A stretch of DNA of 40,937 bases from Phycisphaerales bacterium (GCA_022446795.1 JAKVBX010000017.1:65166-106102); one strand, 5' to 3'; positions 8,501-16,290 are shown, counted from the first letter of the stretch. Notes: generated by a model not told the origin, from the letters alone. Translations and numbers: made by a program.

Positions 8501-8881
8501 TCAGCCGCCGGCGATGACCTTGTCCAGGTCGCCCGTGGTCGGGCAAACCGTGAAGACCCGGTCCAGTTTCAGGAAGCTCAAGGTCTCCACCAGCATCGGG
8601 GCCAGTTCCACCAGGATCAGCTGCCGACCTGCCGTCGCCAGCCGCTTGTGGATCACGATCAGGGCGCCAATAGCCGGGCTGGTGATCAGGGCGACCCCGG
8701 ACAGGTTCATGGCGACGGCGGTGATGCCCTCGCCCGCATCCCCCTCGAGCCGATGGCGGAGAAACTCCGAGAGTTCCCGGCCTTCTGGTTCATTGAGGAC
8801 GTCCTTGGTGCTGGTCAGGTGGAGGCACTTGCCGTCCACTCGCTCCTGGAGCCACTGCGGTGGTTGGAGTTCGGTACTCAT
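8501..8881 (-). CDS. STAS-domain protein, anti-sigma factor antagonist type
   Basis: 126 residues, a single STAS domain with an N-terminal extension of about 15 residues. Such proteins bind anti-sigma kinases and are switched by Ser phosphorylation and by SpoIIE/RsbU phosphatases. Where SpoIIAA has D-S-S-G-L-G, this protein reads T-S-P-A-I-G within SGVALITSPAIGAL, so the usual phosphoserine position is a proline. It may therefore not be phosphorylated in the standard way. A SpoIIE-type phosphatase is encoded at 861-2813, but a link is not shown. TATGCT lies 9 nt before the ATG and there is no Shine-Dalgarno. Confidence 0.85.
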   Translation of the reverse strand: MSTELQPPQWLQERVDGKCLHLTSTKDVLNEPEGRELSEFLRHRLEGDAGEGITAVAMNLSGVALITSPAIGALIVIHKRLATAGRQLILVELAPMLVETLSFLKLDRVFTVCPTTGDLDKVIAGG

Positions 8882-8890
8882 GATGCCCTG

Positions 8891-8896
8891 AGCATA
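8891..8896 (-). promoter_or_regulatory. Putative -10 box TATGCT near the start of the STAS gene
   Basis: TATGCT on the minus strand ends 9 nt before the ATG at 8881, implying a leader of only a few nucleotides. Confidence 0.4.
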
Positions 8897-8931
8897 GCAG
8901 CCCGGGGACTGGCCGCGTGATGGCGACGAAG

Positions 8932-9318
8932 CTACTTGGGGGGCCGTTCCATCGGGAAGCGGTCATTCGCCGGGATGGGAGGGCGGTATTCGACCACCTT
9001 GCCCTTGTCATCGAAGGCAACGACCCAGACCCCGTCGGGGGCGATATCAGGCCCCATGGCGGCGGACGCGGTTGTGCTCAGCGTGTCGCCGTAGTGCCAT
9101 CGCTGGGTCCAGTCGAGCGGTGGCTGGTCCGGCTGTGGCGGCGGTGCCGACCACCGCGATGATGGAGGCCCGAGGAGTTCGAGCACCTCGTCCTGGGTCA
9201 TGCCCCGGTGGACCTGGGAGAACGACGCGGCCTCCGGCGTGCGGCAGCCGGCCAGCAGGATCATTACCAGCCAGAGGCTGGTGAGCAGGGTTCCGGTTAT
9301 TCCGCCTGGTCGGGTCAT
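8932..9318 (-). CDS. SmpA/BamE-like small lipoprotein
   Basis: 128 residues. A signal peptide ends in a lipobox (LLAGC, about residue 25), so the protein should be lipidated. The motif RGMTQDEVLELLGPPSSRW is the G-M-T-x-x-E-V-x-x-x-L-G-x-P signature of the SmpA/OmlA (BamE) fold, and the C-terminal part (WVVAFDDKGKVVEYR) matches the last strand of that fold. BamE helps outer-membrane protein assembly, but many proteins with this fold have other envelope roles, so the function is open. ATG 9318 is chosen because GGTGGAG lies upstream and it directly begins the signal peptide. Confidence 0.8.
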   Translation of the reverse strand: MTRPGGITGTLLTSLWLVMILLAGCRTPEAASFSQVHRGMTQDEVLELLGPPSSRWSAPPPQPDQPPLDWTQRWHYGDTLSTTASAAMGPDIAPDGVWVVAFDDKGKVVEYRPPIPANDRFPMERPPK

Positions 9319-9443
9319 GAGTGGCTCCACCCTCGCTGTTGCCGAGGATATCGCCCACGGCATGTGGTTGCACCTGGTTCCGGCCGATGCTCACCCGTCA
9401 CGATCCACCGGGGGTCGCTGCACATGGGAACGGGGGTCGAACG

Positions 9444-9872
9444 ATGCCGCTGATGAACTCAATTGCTGCCGTGTTGTCCGCAGGCCTGATCGTGTCGCTG
9501 GTGGCCACGGGTGCCGGGGGTGGTGTTCCCGTGGAGCCGACGGTGTGCGTCGAGTCCATCCACCGGGTCCTGGACCAGCCACGCATTCAATCGGTGTTCA
9601 CCAACGAGGACTCGATCATGCTCGACCTGGAGTGGCCGTCACGATGGCGGGGCGGATCGGTCGAGGTACCCGGCTCGCTGTTCCTGGAACATGCGACGAA
9701 CCCGGCCGGCTGCGTCGTTGCCTGTCGCGTGGATCCCGCCGTTCTCGCCGACCAGGGGCGGTGGTCGCTCGTCATTCCCGTTGATGCGAATGACCCGGCA
9801 ATGGTCATGTTGCAGGAGGCGGCGCTGCAGGATCTCCGGGTCCGCTTTTCGCCGCGGCCCGGTTCACGCTGA
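9444..9872 (+). CDS. Small exported hypothetical protein
   Basis: 142 residues, family not recognised. A signal peptide (about 1-27) precedes a mature domain of about 115 residues with alternating strands and two or three cysteines (VCVES, GCVVACRV). It could be a small beta-sandwich. ATG 9444 and ATG 9453 are both possible; neither has a strong ribosome site. The gene overlaps the convergent acyltransferase gene by 9 bp. No neighbour gives a clue to its role. Confidence 0.55.
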   Translation: MPLMNSIAAVLSAGLIVSLVATGAGGGVPVEPTVCVESIHRVLDQPRIQSVFTNEDSIMLDLEWPSRWRGGSVEVPGSLFLEHATNPAGCVVACRVDPAVLADQGRWSLVIPVDANDPAMVMLQEAALQDLRVRFSPRPGSR

Positions 9873-11741
9873 ACTGCTGATATCCGGTGTGTCCGTCTGC
9901 TCGGGCGTTGACGGTTCGGGATCCTCCGGCAGATCACGTCCGTAGTACTGCAGGAACTCGGCGGCTTCTTCCTTGCCGAAGTACCAGTTGAGCATGCGGC
10001 GGTCCACGTCGAGGAAGTCGACCAGCATCAGCCCGTCGATGACGTCGGAGAATTCCTTGTCGACATTGAATACGGCGATCAGCTTGGCGTTCAACTTCAG
10101 GTACTGCTTGAGCAGGATCGGTACGCCCTGGCGCCCGTTTTCGATGTCCCTGACGAGTTCCTCGACGTCCTCGAGCTGGGTGCATACCAGGCGGAAGGGC
10201 TCGAGGTCCCAGTGCCGAGTCGGCTTGGGATGATGAGGGTTCTTGGGTGAGATCAGTCGCTCGTAGTCCTTCACCATTCGAGTCGATGACACGAAGTCCG
10301 TCATGAGTCGCTTGGAGGCGGTCGCGTAGTCGTTGCTGATGCTCACGACGCCGAAGAAGTAGCGATACTTGGGCTTGAGGCAGATGAAGCGGGAGATTCC
10401 CCGCCACAGCAGCATGAGTGGCTTGAAGTTCCGCTGGTACTCGGTCCGGATGAAGGACCGTCCCAGTTCAACGGCGGGGCCGAGCGATTCCATCAACCGT
10501 TCGTCGAAATTGAACAGGGTCGACGTGTACAGCCCCCGGACCCCACTGGTCCGCATGATCTCGTCGGTCAAGCCCAGCCGGTACGCACCGACGATCTCCT
10601 GGTCCTCGTGGTTCCAGACGAACAGGTGCCGGTAGGCCCGGTCGAACCGGTCCAGGTCCATGTCGTTTCCGGTCCCCTCGCCGATCGCCCGGAAGGTGAC
10701 CTCCCGGAGGCGGCCGATCTCCCGCAGGATGTTGGGGATCTGTTTGCTCTTGGCGAGGTAGACGGTGAGGTTGCCGCTGTCCACGAGTCGCTGGCGAGGT
10801 GCCAGGGCCATGACCTCATCGGCGCACCGATCGGCAGTCGTGATGGCCGGCAGCAGCGTCTTCGTCTTGGGCGGCGGAGCCGGAACGGATCGGGAGGTCG
10901 CGGACCGTTGTCGTCCGGCAAGCATGTAGACCCGTCCGCGGAGGTACTGGGTCAGCGTCTCGCGGTCCGGGAACTCGGCGATCTTCTCGGGTGTGATGGG
11001 ACGACCGACCGAGGCGTGAATGCACTTGCCCCGCTTGTTGGTCAGTTGTCGGGCCAGCAACACGGTTCGGAGCCTGGGGTGAATCAGGCCGGCGCACTGG
11101 AACAGGAGCGAATTACGCCCATGGAAGAAAATCGGGATGACGGTGGCCTTGCTGCTGGTGGCCATCAGGGCGACGGACTGCATCCACTCGGGATCGGTGA
11201 TCGACAGGTTGCGCCAGGTTCGATGCGAGACCTCGCCGGCCGGGAAGGTCATGACGACCTGCCCATCCCGCAGCCGCTTGATAGCGGTGCGCAACGTGGT
11301 CCGATTGGTTGCGGCATTGGGATCAAAGGCATCAAGCGGCAGGTAGTTTTCTCTCAATGCGGGCAGCGCAAACAGCATCTGGTTGGTCAGCAGGCTGAAG
11401 TCTGGACGAATACGGGCCATGGCACTGCACAGGACCAGTCCGTCTGCGCCACCAAAGGCGTGGTTCGAAGCGATCAGAACGGGTCCGGTCGTTGGAATGT
11501 GGTCCAGGTCGTCCGGGGAGATTTCCCAGTCGATGCCGAGGAAGTCCAACGAGCCTTGATGAGGGCATCGGGCCTTCGTCTGGATGACGTTGTCCACCAC
11601 ATCATCGATGGCATGGAGGTGGACCAGGTGAGCGCCGACGCGATAGATGATCCGCTTCGCCAGGTTCGGCGGCTTCGACGGGGCCGGGAGGTCAAGCGCC
11701 TTGAACTTCGGTGGGTGAACGAGCATCTGACTGTCACTCAT
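9864..11741 (-). CDS. Bifunctional acyltransferase, OlsF-like (PlsC domain + acyl-ACP N-acyltransferase domain)
   Basis: 625 residues. The N-terminal half is a PlsC/LPLAT acyltransferase: SNHAFGGADG has His94 and Asp100 (H-x5-D, the spacing seen in this hemolysin-like branch), followed by TFPAGEVSH. The C-terminal half (about 330-600) is a GNAT-fold domain like OlsB ornithine N-acyltransferases, including IVGAYRLG, VELGRSFI and a RYFFGVVSIS motif. This order matches bifunctional OlsF, in which the C-terminal domain N-acylates ornithine and the N-terminal domain adds the second acyl chain to make ornithine lipid. The amino acid substrate here is inferred, not shown. The ATG at 11741 starts the conserved part; its leader contains a strong intrinsic terminator (11821-11864), so attenuation is possible. 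Confidence 0.85.
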   Translation of the reverse strand: MSDSQMLVHPPKFKALDLPAPSKPPNLAKRIIYRVGAHLVHLHAIDDVVDNVIQTKARCPHQGSLDFLGIDWEISPDDLDHIPTTGPVLIASNHAFGGADGLVLCSAMARIRPDFSLLTNQMLFALPALRENYLPLDAFDPNAATNRTTLRTAIKRLRDGQVVMTFPAGEVSHRTWRNLSITDPEWMQSVALMATSSKATVIPIFFHGRNSLLFQCAGLIHPRLRTVLLARQLTNKRGKCIHASVGRPITPEKIAEFPDRETLTQYLRGRVYMLAGRQRSATSRSVPAPPPKTKTLLPAITTADRCADEVMALAPRQRLVDSGNLTVYLAKSKQIPNILREIGRLREVTFRAIGEGTGNDMDLDRFDRAYRHLFVWNHEDQEIVGAYRLGLTDEIMRTSGVRGLYTSTLFNFDERLMESLGPAVELGRSFIRTEYQRNFKPLMLLWRGISRFICLKPKYRYFFGVVSISNDYATASKRLMTDFVSSTRMVKDYERLISPKNPHHPKPTRHWDLEPFRLVCTQLEDVEELVRDIENGRQGVPILLKQYLKLNAKLIAVFNVDKEFSDVIDGLMLVDFLDVDRRMLNWYFGKEEAAEFLQYYGRDLPEDPEPSTPEQTDTPDISSSA

Positions 11742-12417
11742 TGTGCCATGAGCGGCGTGGTCATGGTGACCGGTACAGGCGGATTCCAGCCTCGAATCTG
11801 GCGATCCTCGGCTCCCGGGCCAAAAAGAAGTGGCCCCCGCCGACCGACTCGTGCGGCGGGGGCCATCCCCTCGATCTATCGTCGTGTTCGATTCGCTCAT
11901 GTCGGCCGAGGCAGGCCGGACCTGTTGGGCGTCGAGTGCCTCCCATTATGGTTTCGAGGCCAGTCTCCGATTCGCCCCGGAGGGCCCATGGTTGGGCGTG
12001 CTGTGGTGTCCCGTGACGGTCATGTTCCTCTGGTCACCGGCGGCTACACGCAGCTTTCATCCTGCCGTAATCATCGATCATGAGGCGCGTCTGGCGAGCT
12101 TCCGAGCATCGGGTGTACGTGGCGGTACAGTCGGGTGCATGTGATGTGGCTCGTGAGTCGTATGCGAGACGCGTAGATTCCAGGGGGTGTCGTGCTCCTT
12201 CATCAGTCAGTTCAGAACCTGTTCCCGCGGTTGGGTTCATCGTTGCCCGCGGGGCCCCGTGATGTGTTTCACGGCGGCGATGATGGGGGATGCAATCGCC
12301 GTGCCGAACCGAAATGGGGCCGGGAACAGGCCCTGGAGGGGTCTTGGCTTGCCACGGGCTGCCAGCATGGCATCATGTTTCCACTGTTGGCAGCGGATAC
12401 GACCGGGAGTTTCTCCA
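11742..12417. other. 676-bp region without a supported gene
   Basis: No reading frame here looks like protein. The one clear element is the minus-strand terminator at 11821-11864. Upstream of it on the minus strand are several potential short stems, but no RNA family was recognised: the tRNA, tmRNA, SRP and RNase P signatures I looked for are absent. On the plus strand TACAGT (12126-12131) could be a -10 box for the glycerophosphodiesterase gene. A minus-strand small RNA or a long regulatory leader is the best guess. Confidence 0.5.
11821..11864 (-). terminator. Strong intrinsic terminator on the minus strand
   Basis: A perfect 11-bp stem, GGCCCCCGCCG (11832-11842) with CGGCGGGGGCC (11854-11864), is followed on the minus strand by CTTCTTTTT. 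It lies about 80 bp upstream of the acyltransferase start. No minus-strand gene is seen between it and 14546, so it either ends a non-coding transcript or attenuates the acyltransferase mRNA. Confidence 0.85.
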
Positions 12418-13368
12418 ATGGGAGTTGGGTTGATCATGGGTGCATGGCTGTTCCTGTCGCCGGGGAGTGAACCCTCAGCGGCCGTTGCGGGTGACCGGGT
12501 TGGTGTCGTTGCCCACCGCGGGGCAGGAGGCGGTGCGTCCCCGGTTGATCGCCCCCCTGAGAACAGCCTGGCCGCCTGCCAGTGGGGCTGGGCCCGGGCG
12601 CCCTGGGTGGAATGTGACGTGATGCTGTCAGGTGATGGGGCGGTGGTCTCGACCCATGACTTTTCAACGAAGCGTTTCGCTGATCGTGATGTCGTCGTGA
12701 CGGAGTCAAGCCTGGAGACGCTGCAGGAACTCGACATGGGTTCCTGGAAGGACCCACGTTGGAAAGGCACCAGGATCTCGACCCTGGGAGAAATCCTGGA
12801 GGCGATGCCGGCGGATCGTGGGATCGTGATCGAGATCAAGAGTGGCCCGGAAGCGGCGGCGCCGGTGGCGAAGGCCATTGCATCTGCCGGTGTTCGGCCG
12901 GACCAGGTCATGATCATCAGCTTCAACCTCGACACCATGCGGGCGGTGAAACAGAAGTGCCCCGGCGTCTCGACCATGTGGTTGATGTCGTTCAAGCACG
13001 AAGTCCGGGGTGAAGACACGAAGACCTGGACCGTCTCCTGGCGTACCGGGCCGGGTCGTGGCGTCTCGCGGAAATCGGTCGCGGACATCGACGCGCTGGT
13101 CGCCACGGCCGTGCAGGAGGGATTTGATGGCCTCGATACCACGGTCGCCCAGCCACCCGGGCTGACGTCACGCCTGAGCGCCGCCGGTCTGTTCCACGGC
13201 GTTTGGACGATCAACGACCCCGGGGTCGCGGTCAGGCTCGCCCGCTCGGGCGTCAATGAGATCACGACGGATCACCCCGAGGCCATTCGCGAGGCCCTGG
13301 CCGACGCGGGATTCGAGGTTGGCCGCTGGAATCGACGTCGTGAGATTCCCCCGGGGACGGACGAGTGA
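12418..13368 (+). CDS. Exported glycerophosphodiester phosphodiesterase
   Basis: 316 residues. The GDPD TIM-barrel family hydrolyses deacylated phospholipids to glycerol-3-phosphate and an alcohol. Catalytic and metal residues are visible: His33 in VAHRG, PENSLAA at 47-53, Glu65 and Asp67 in ECDVMLSGDG, and His80-Asp81. EIKSG and the C-terminal VWTINDP and TTDHPEA motifs are also typical. A signal peptide spans about 1-25, so it acts outside the cytoplasm. ATG 12418 has GGGAG about 9 nt upstream; a longer reading frame from 12187 is not protein-like. The stop codon overlaps a TGATATCAT box that may drive the next small gene. Confidence 0.9.
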   Translation: MGVGLIMGAWLFLSPGSEPSAAVAGDRVGVVAHRGAGGGASPVDRPPENSLAACQWGWARAPWVECDVMLSGDGAVVSTHDFSTKRFADRDVVVTESSLETLQELDMGSWKDPRWKGTRISTLGEILEAMPADRGIVIEIKSGPEAAAPVAKAIASAGVRPDQVMIISFNLDTMRAVKQKCPGVSTMWLMSFKHEVRGEDTKTWTVSWRTGPGRGVSRKSVADIDALVATAVQEGFDGLDTTVAQPPGLTSRLSAAGLFHGVWTINDPGVAVRLARSGVNEITTDHPEAIREALADAGFEVGRWNRRREIPPGTDE

Positions 13369-13374
13369 TATCAT
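13366..13374 (+). promoter_or_regulatory. Putative extended -10 box TGATATCAT
   Basis: TGA-TATCAT fits a TGn extended -10 and lies about 53 bp before the small membrane protein ATG at 13427. The same 9-mer occurs upstream of the ankyrin gene (32021-32029). Confidence 0.35.
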
Positions 13375-13426
13375 GTCGGCCTGACGCCCTTCCGGGGCAT
13401 TTCGACTTCCGCTCCACGAGGCAGAC

Positions 13427-13570
13427 ATGATTCCTACGCTCGTCTCCAACATCCTCTGGCTGGCCTTCATGGCGTTCTTCTTCCTTCTGTGCATGGCCAG
13501 CACCCGTGGCTATCGCGCCGAGCTGCAGGAGACCGAGGAACGGATGCGGAAGATCATCCAAGAGGACTGA
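13427..13570 (+). CDS. 47-residue single-pass membrane protein
   Basis: A short gene: an N-terminal membrane helix (about 5-25, rich in Leu and Phe) is followed by a charged helix of about 20 residues (AELQETEERMRKII). It has the plan of small regulatory or complex-stabilising membrane peptides; the specific function is unknown. GAGG lies 5 nt before the ATG. A TGATATCAT promoter-like box upstream and an intrinsic terminator 22 bp after the stop make it a complete, self-contained transcription unit, which supports it being real. Confidence 0.7.
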   Translation: MIPTLVSNILWLAFMAFFFLLCMASTRGYRAELQETEERMRKIIQED

Positions 13571-13591
13571 GTCCGCCGGAAGCCCCTCGCT

Positions 13592-13611
13592 CGGGCTCCA
13601 AGCCCGTTTTT
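13592..13611 (+). terminator. Intrinsic terminator after the small membrane protein gene
   Basis: Stem CGGGCT (13592-13597) pairs with AGCCCG (13601-13606) around a 3-nt loop, followed by five T. The remaining bases to 13789 hold no gene and presumably carry the promoter of the PEP-CTERM-like gene. Confidence 0.75.
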
Positions 13612-13789
13612 AGACAGAACTTGCCCAATTTCAGCCCCTGCTGTGACAGTTCAGCGGTGGTCGTCGCAGAACTTGTTGACGAGCGACTGCTACCCGGTCA
13701 CCTCGTGCAGCGCTGTCGTCTGAGCGACACGCTCGCTGCCATTCGCGCATGGACCGGGTACTCACGGTCTCGACAACAGGAGCCTACAA

Positions 13790-14443
13790 ATGCTACGCAC
13801 GACTCTCTTCTCCCTGGTTTGCGCCATCACGACGGCCAGCACCGCACTGGGTGGCCTTCTCAGCCCCGGCAGCTCGGTCACGACGACCGGCACGAATGCC
13901 CTGTCATCGCCGCACGCCTACGGCACCCTGGTACACGCCCAGGTTGACGACTTCAATATCTTCAGTTCCTTCGGCGCCCTGCTGTACAACGGCAAGCTCG
14001 AGTCGATGGTCTTCCAGAACAGCGCCGGCGAACTGACGTTCGACCTGGCCGTGATCGACTCCGAGAGTGGTCTGAACGGCGTCATCGCGGAGATCGGCCG
14101 CAATGGCTTCTCCGGCTGGACGACCGACGTCGACTGGCGGGCGGACGCCCTGGGTCTGAAGGACCCGGCCATGGCCACCCGGACCTTCAACGGCGACAAG
14201 ATCGAGTGGAAGGGTCCCTGGAGTGGAACCTCGGGCATCTTCTCGGGCGAAACGTCCCGGATGATGTTCGCCTCGACCGATGCGACGGCCTTCATGCCGC
14301 AGTCCGCCATTGCCCGCATCACGCTCACGACCGGTGAGTTCGTCGATATCGAAGTGGCCGCCCCGATCCCGGGCCCCGGCGCCTTGGCGCTGCTCGGACT
14401 GGCCGGTTGCGTGGCTGGTGGTCGACGCCGCCGTCGCGGATGA
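13790..14443 (+). CDS. PEP-CTERM-like exported protein (paralogue A)
   Basis: 217 residues. A signal peptide (about 1-21) and a C-terminal sorting signal (PGPGALALLGLAGC followed by RRRRRG) frame a beta-rich domain of about 165 residues. PEP-CTERM proteins are cut and anchored by an exosortase and end up on the surface or in matrix. Here the motif is PxPGA, the form I associate with Phycisphaerae, and a Cys in the membrane helix is shared with paralogue B at 17882-18511. Shared blocks include AYGTL, NSAGEL, GPW and TDATA. The domain function is unknown. CAGGAG lies about 8 nt before the ATG. Confidence 0.82.
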   Translation: MLRTTLFSLVCAITTASTALGGLLSPGSSVTTTGTNALSSPHAYGTLVHAQVDDFNIFSSFGALLYNGKLESMVFQNSAGELTFDLAVIDSESGLNGVIAEIGRNGFSGWTTDVDWRADALGLKDPAMATRTFNGDKIEWKGPWSGTSGIFSGETSRMMFASTDATAFMPQSAIARITLTTGEFVDIEVAAPIPGPGALALLGLAGCVAGGRRRRRG

Positions 14444-14484
14444 CTGGAACATCCACGACGCCGATGCGTCTCGTGTTCAAGAAC

Positions 14485-14519
14485 CAACGCCCCCCGGTTG
14501 AATCAACCGGGGGGCGTTG
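14485..14519. terminator. Bidirectional intrinsic terminator
   Basis: A 15-bp perfect stem, 14485-14499 with 14505-14519 (CAACGCCCCCCGGTT and its complement), around loop GAATC. It sits between convergent genes ending at 14443 (+) and 14546 (-). It has no long T run, but the strength and position favour termination both ways. Confidence 0.75.
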
Positions 14520-14545
14520 TCATGTGAACCGTGTTGTCGCGAGTC

Positions 14546-15007
14546 CTAGAAGGGAATCTCTTCTTCCGCGATGGGCTTCGGAGTCGACTCGCTCGAGCCG
14601 GCGGGTTGCGTGGCGATGCCCTTCGGGGACGCACCACCAGTGACGTATTCCTGGATCGAGTTGCGATCGGAGTAGTTCTCACGGCCAGCCTCGATCTCGA
14701 TCTTGGCTCGCAGCTTCTTGCCAATGCAGTTATCTGCGGTGAGCCGCCCGGCCTTGAACTGCTCCGTGAGCCCCGCGGCATTGCAGAATTGCTCGATCTT
14801 GAAGGTCGCGGCGGCGACCGAGACCAGGTAGTCCCAGACCCGGACGGTGTAGCCGTCCGGATGATTGGCCTGCAGCGTCAGGGCGATCATCTCGTTGCCC
14901 TTCTGGCTGGTTCGCTCCTCGGCATCGATGACCTCGATGTCGTAGGTGCCCTCTGGGAGAAGTTCAAAACTGCTGGAGTTTCCGGAATCTGCTGGGTTGA
15001 AGTCCAT
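14546..15007 (-). CDS. DUF669-like protein with SSB-type C-terminal tip
   Basis: 153 residues. The start (MDFNPAD, then LLPEGTYDIEVIDAEE) and KGNEMIALTL resemble the phage-associated DUF669 family, which sits in replication and recombination modules and is thought to bind single-stranded DNA. Residues 1-115 appear to be the beta-rich domain and 116-147 a Gly/Ser/Pro-rich linker. The last six residues are EEEIPF, close to the DDDIPF tip by which SSB recruits replication and repair proteins. No other phage genes are nearby, so this looks like a chromosomal version. TACTAT lies 6 nt before the ATG. A role in ssDNA binding is inference. Confidence 0.72.
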   Translation of the reverse strand: MDFNPADSGNSSSFELLPEGTYDIEVIDAEERTSQKGNEMIALTLQANHPDGYTVRVWDYLVSVAAATFKIEQFCNAAGLTEQFKAGRLTADNCIGKKLRAKIEIEAGRENYSDRNSIQEYVTGGASPKGIATQPAGSSESTPKPIAEEEIPF

Positions 15008-15013
15008 GACTGG

Positions 15014-15019
15014 ATAGTA
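15014..15019 (-). promoter_or_regulatory. Putative -10 box TACTAT, leaderless start of the DUF669-like gene
   Basis: TACTAT on the minus strand ends exactly 6 nt before the ATG at 15007; there is no Shine-Dalgarno. Confidence 0.45.
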
Positions 15020-15067
15020 GCAGGCGCTGGAGCCCGGGCTGGAGATGTGGGCGAGTTGTCCACCGAC

Positions 15068-15073
15068 TATTCT
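15068..15073 (+). promoter_or_regulatory. Putative -10 box TATTCT for the glycosyltransferase gene
   Basis: TATTCT lies 5 nt before an in-frame GTG (15079) and 9 nt before an ATG (15083) that opens a 13-codon frame ending in TGA, which overlaps the ATG at 15121 as ATGA. Leaderless or coupled initiation are both possible. Confidence 0.4.
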
Positions 15074-15120
15074 GTCCAGTGGATGGAGCAGGTCCCGGCC
15101 CAGGGGGAGGCCTGCCCGAC

Positions 15121-16290
15121 ATGAGGTCCAGGTCCATGCGGATTGCGCAGTACATGTTCCGGGTCGACTTCGAGGACGGCGGTCCGCCCAGGGCCGTCGT
15201 GGACCTGTCCCGCGTGCTGCAGGACCGGGGCCATGACGTGACCCTGGTCACCACGGAGACCAAGGATGTTCCCCCGGGGTGGATGTCACCCGGCGAGGGG
15301 CCGGAAATCCTGGCCCTGCCCTCGCCGGCCCTGCCCGGGTCGCTGTATCGACGATCGCAACTGGCACCGGTGAAGGACCTGCTCAAGCGGATTGACGTCC
15401 TGCAGATGCACGGGCCCTGGGAACGGTCCAATGCCCAGTTCGCCTCGCTGGCGCGAGCCGCCCGCGTGCCCTACGTCGTCAGTCTCCGGGGCATGCTGGA
15501 CGATTGGTGCATGACCCAGGGCGGACTCAAGAAACGGCTCTACCTGAAACTGGCCGGTCGGAAGTTTCTCGAGGGTGCGGCCTATGTGCATTGCACCGCG
15601 GATGATGAACTGGCCCAGTCGGGCAAGTGGTTCCCACGGGGCCGCGGACGAGTGGTTCCCAACCTCATCGACCTGGCGCCCTACGCGACGTTGCCTGGCC
15701 CGGAGGAAGCACGGGAGGCCTATCCGTTTCTCGCGGAGGGTCATTCGCTTCTCTTCCTGAGTCGCATTCATGTCAAGAAGGGCATCGAGCATCTCATCCA
15801 GGCGGCCCGCTTGTTGATCGACAGCGGTCGTCCCGTGCACGTTGCCGTTGCTGGAAGCGGTGACGATGCGTACGTGTCCCGGCTGAAGAAACAGGTCGAG
15901 CAGACGGGACTCTCCGACCAGGTTCACTTCCTCGGCCACGTTGGTGGTTCGCTGAAGTTCTCCCTGTACGAGGCGGCGGATGTCTTCGTCCTGCCCACCA
16001 GCCAGGAGAACTTCGGCTTCGTCCAGTTCGAGTCCATGGGGTGCGGGACGCCCGTCATGACGACCAACCTGGTGGATACCTGGCGGGAGATCGTCGAGAG
16101 CGGGGGTGGGGTTGCGGTCGACCAGGATGCCCGGGCCATCGCCGCGGGACTGGAACCGATTCTCGATTCACCCGAAACGCGGGAGGTCATGGGCCGCCGA
16201 GGTCGCGAGTGGGTCCTGGAACACCTGGCCACCGACCAGATCGCATCGCGATTGGAAGCGATGTATACCGATGCCGCCTCAGGACGCTGA
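15121..16290 (+). CDS. Glycosyltransferase family 4
   Basis: About 389 residues with the two-Rossmann GT-B fold. The N-domain begins MRIAQYMFRVDFEDGGPPRA (from residue 6). The C-domain has LFLSRIHVKKGIEHLI, AGSGDD and the E-x7-E nucleotide-sugar motif (ENFGFVQFE). GT4 enzymes are retaining transferases that build exopolysaccharide, lipopolysaccharide or glycolipid; donor and acceptor are unknown. ATG 15121 has GGGGAGG 10 nt upstream; ATG 15136 and a GTG at 15079 are alternatives. The 3' end overlaps the transporter gene by 20 bp, so the two are probably coupled and may act in one pathway, for example envelope glycan recycling. Confidence 0.9.
   Translation: MRSRSMRIAQYMFRVDFEDGGPPRAVVDLSRVLQDRGHDVTLVTTETKDVPPGWMSPGEGPEILALPSPALPGSLYRRSQLAPVKDLLKRIDVLQMHGPWERSNAQFASLARAARVPYVVSLRGMLDDWCMTQGGLKKRLYLKLAGRKFLEGAAYVHCTADDELAQSGKWFPRGRGRVVPNLIDLAPYATLPGPEEAREAYPFLAEGHSLLFLSRIHVKKGIEHLIQAARLLIDSGRPVHVAVAGSGDDAYVSRLKKQVEQTGLSDQVHFLGHVGGSLKFSLYEAADVFVLPTSQENFGFVQFESMGCGTPVMTTNLVDTWREIVESGGGVAVDQDARAIAAGLEPILDSPETREVMGRRGREWVLEHLATDQIASRLEAMYTDAASGR

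Noticed and set aside
9864-11741. H-x5-D instead of H-x4-D in the PlsC-like domain as a broken active site
   Set aside because: This spacing is normal in the hemolysin/OlsF-like branch, so the enzyme is probably active.
11886-11894. GTTCGATTC, like a tRNA T-loop
   Set aside because: Flanking bases cannot form the T-stem and there is no acceptor or anticodon arm.
10608-12083. 491-codon plus-strand frame
   Set aside because: Mostly antisense of the acyltransferase gene; no family features.
12034-12240. 68-codon minus-strand frame in the gene-free gap
   Set aside because: No ribosome site, no hydrophobic or domain pattern; stands upstream of the terminator but looks non-coding.
14546-15007. 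Prophage remnant around the DUF669-like gene
   Set aside because: Neighbours are ordinary envelope genes; no integrase, terminase or attachment repeats were seen.
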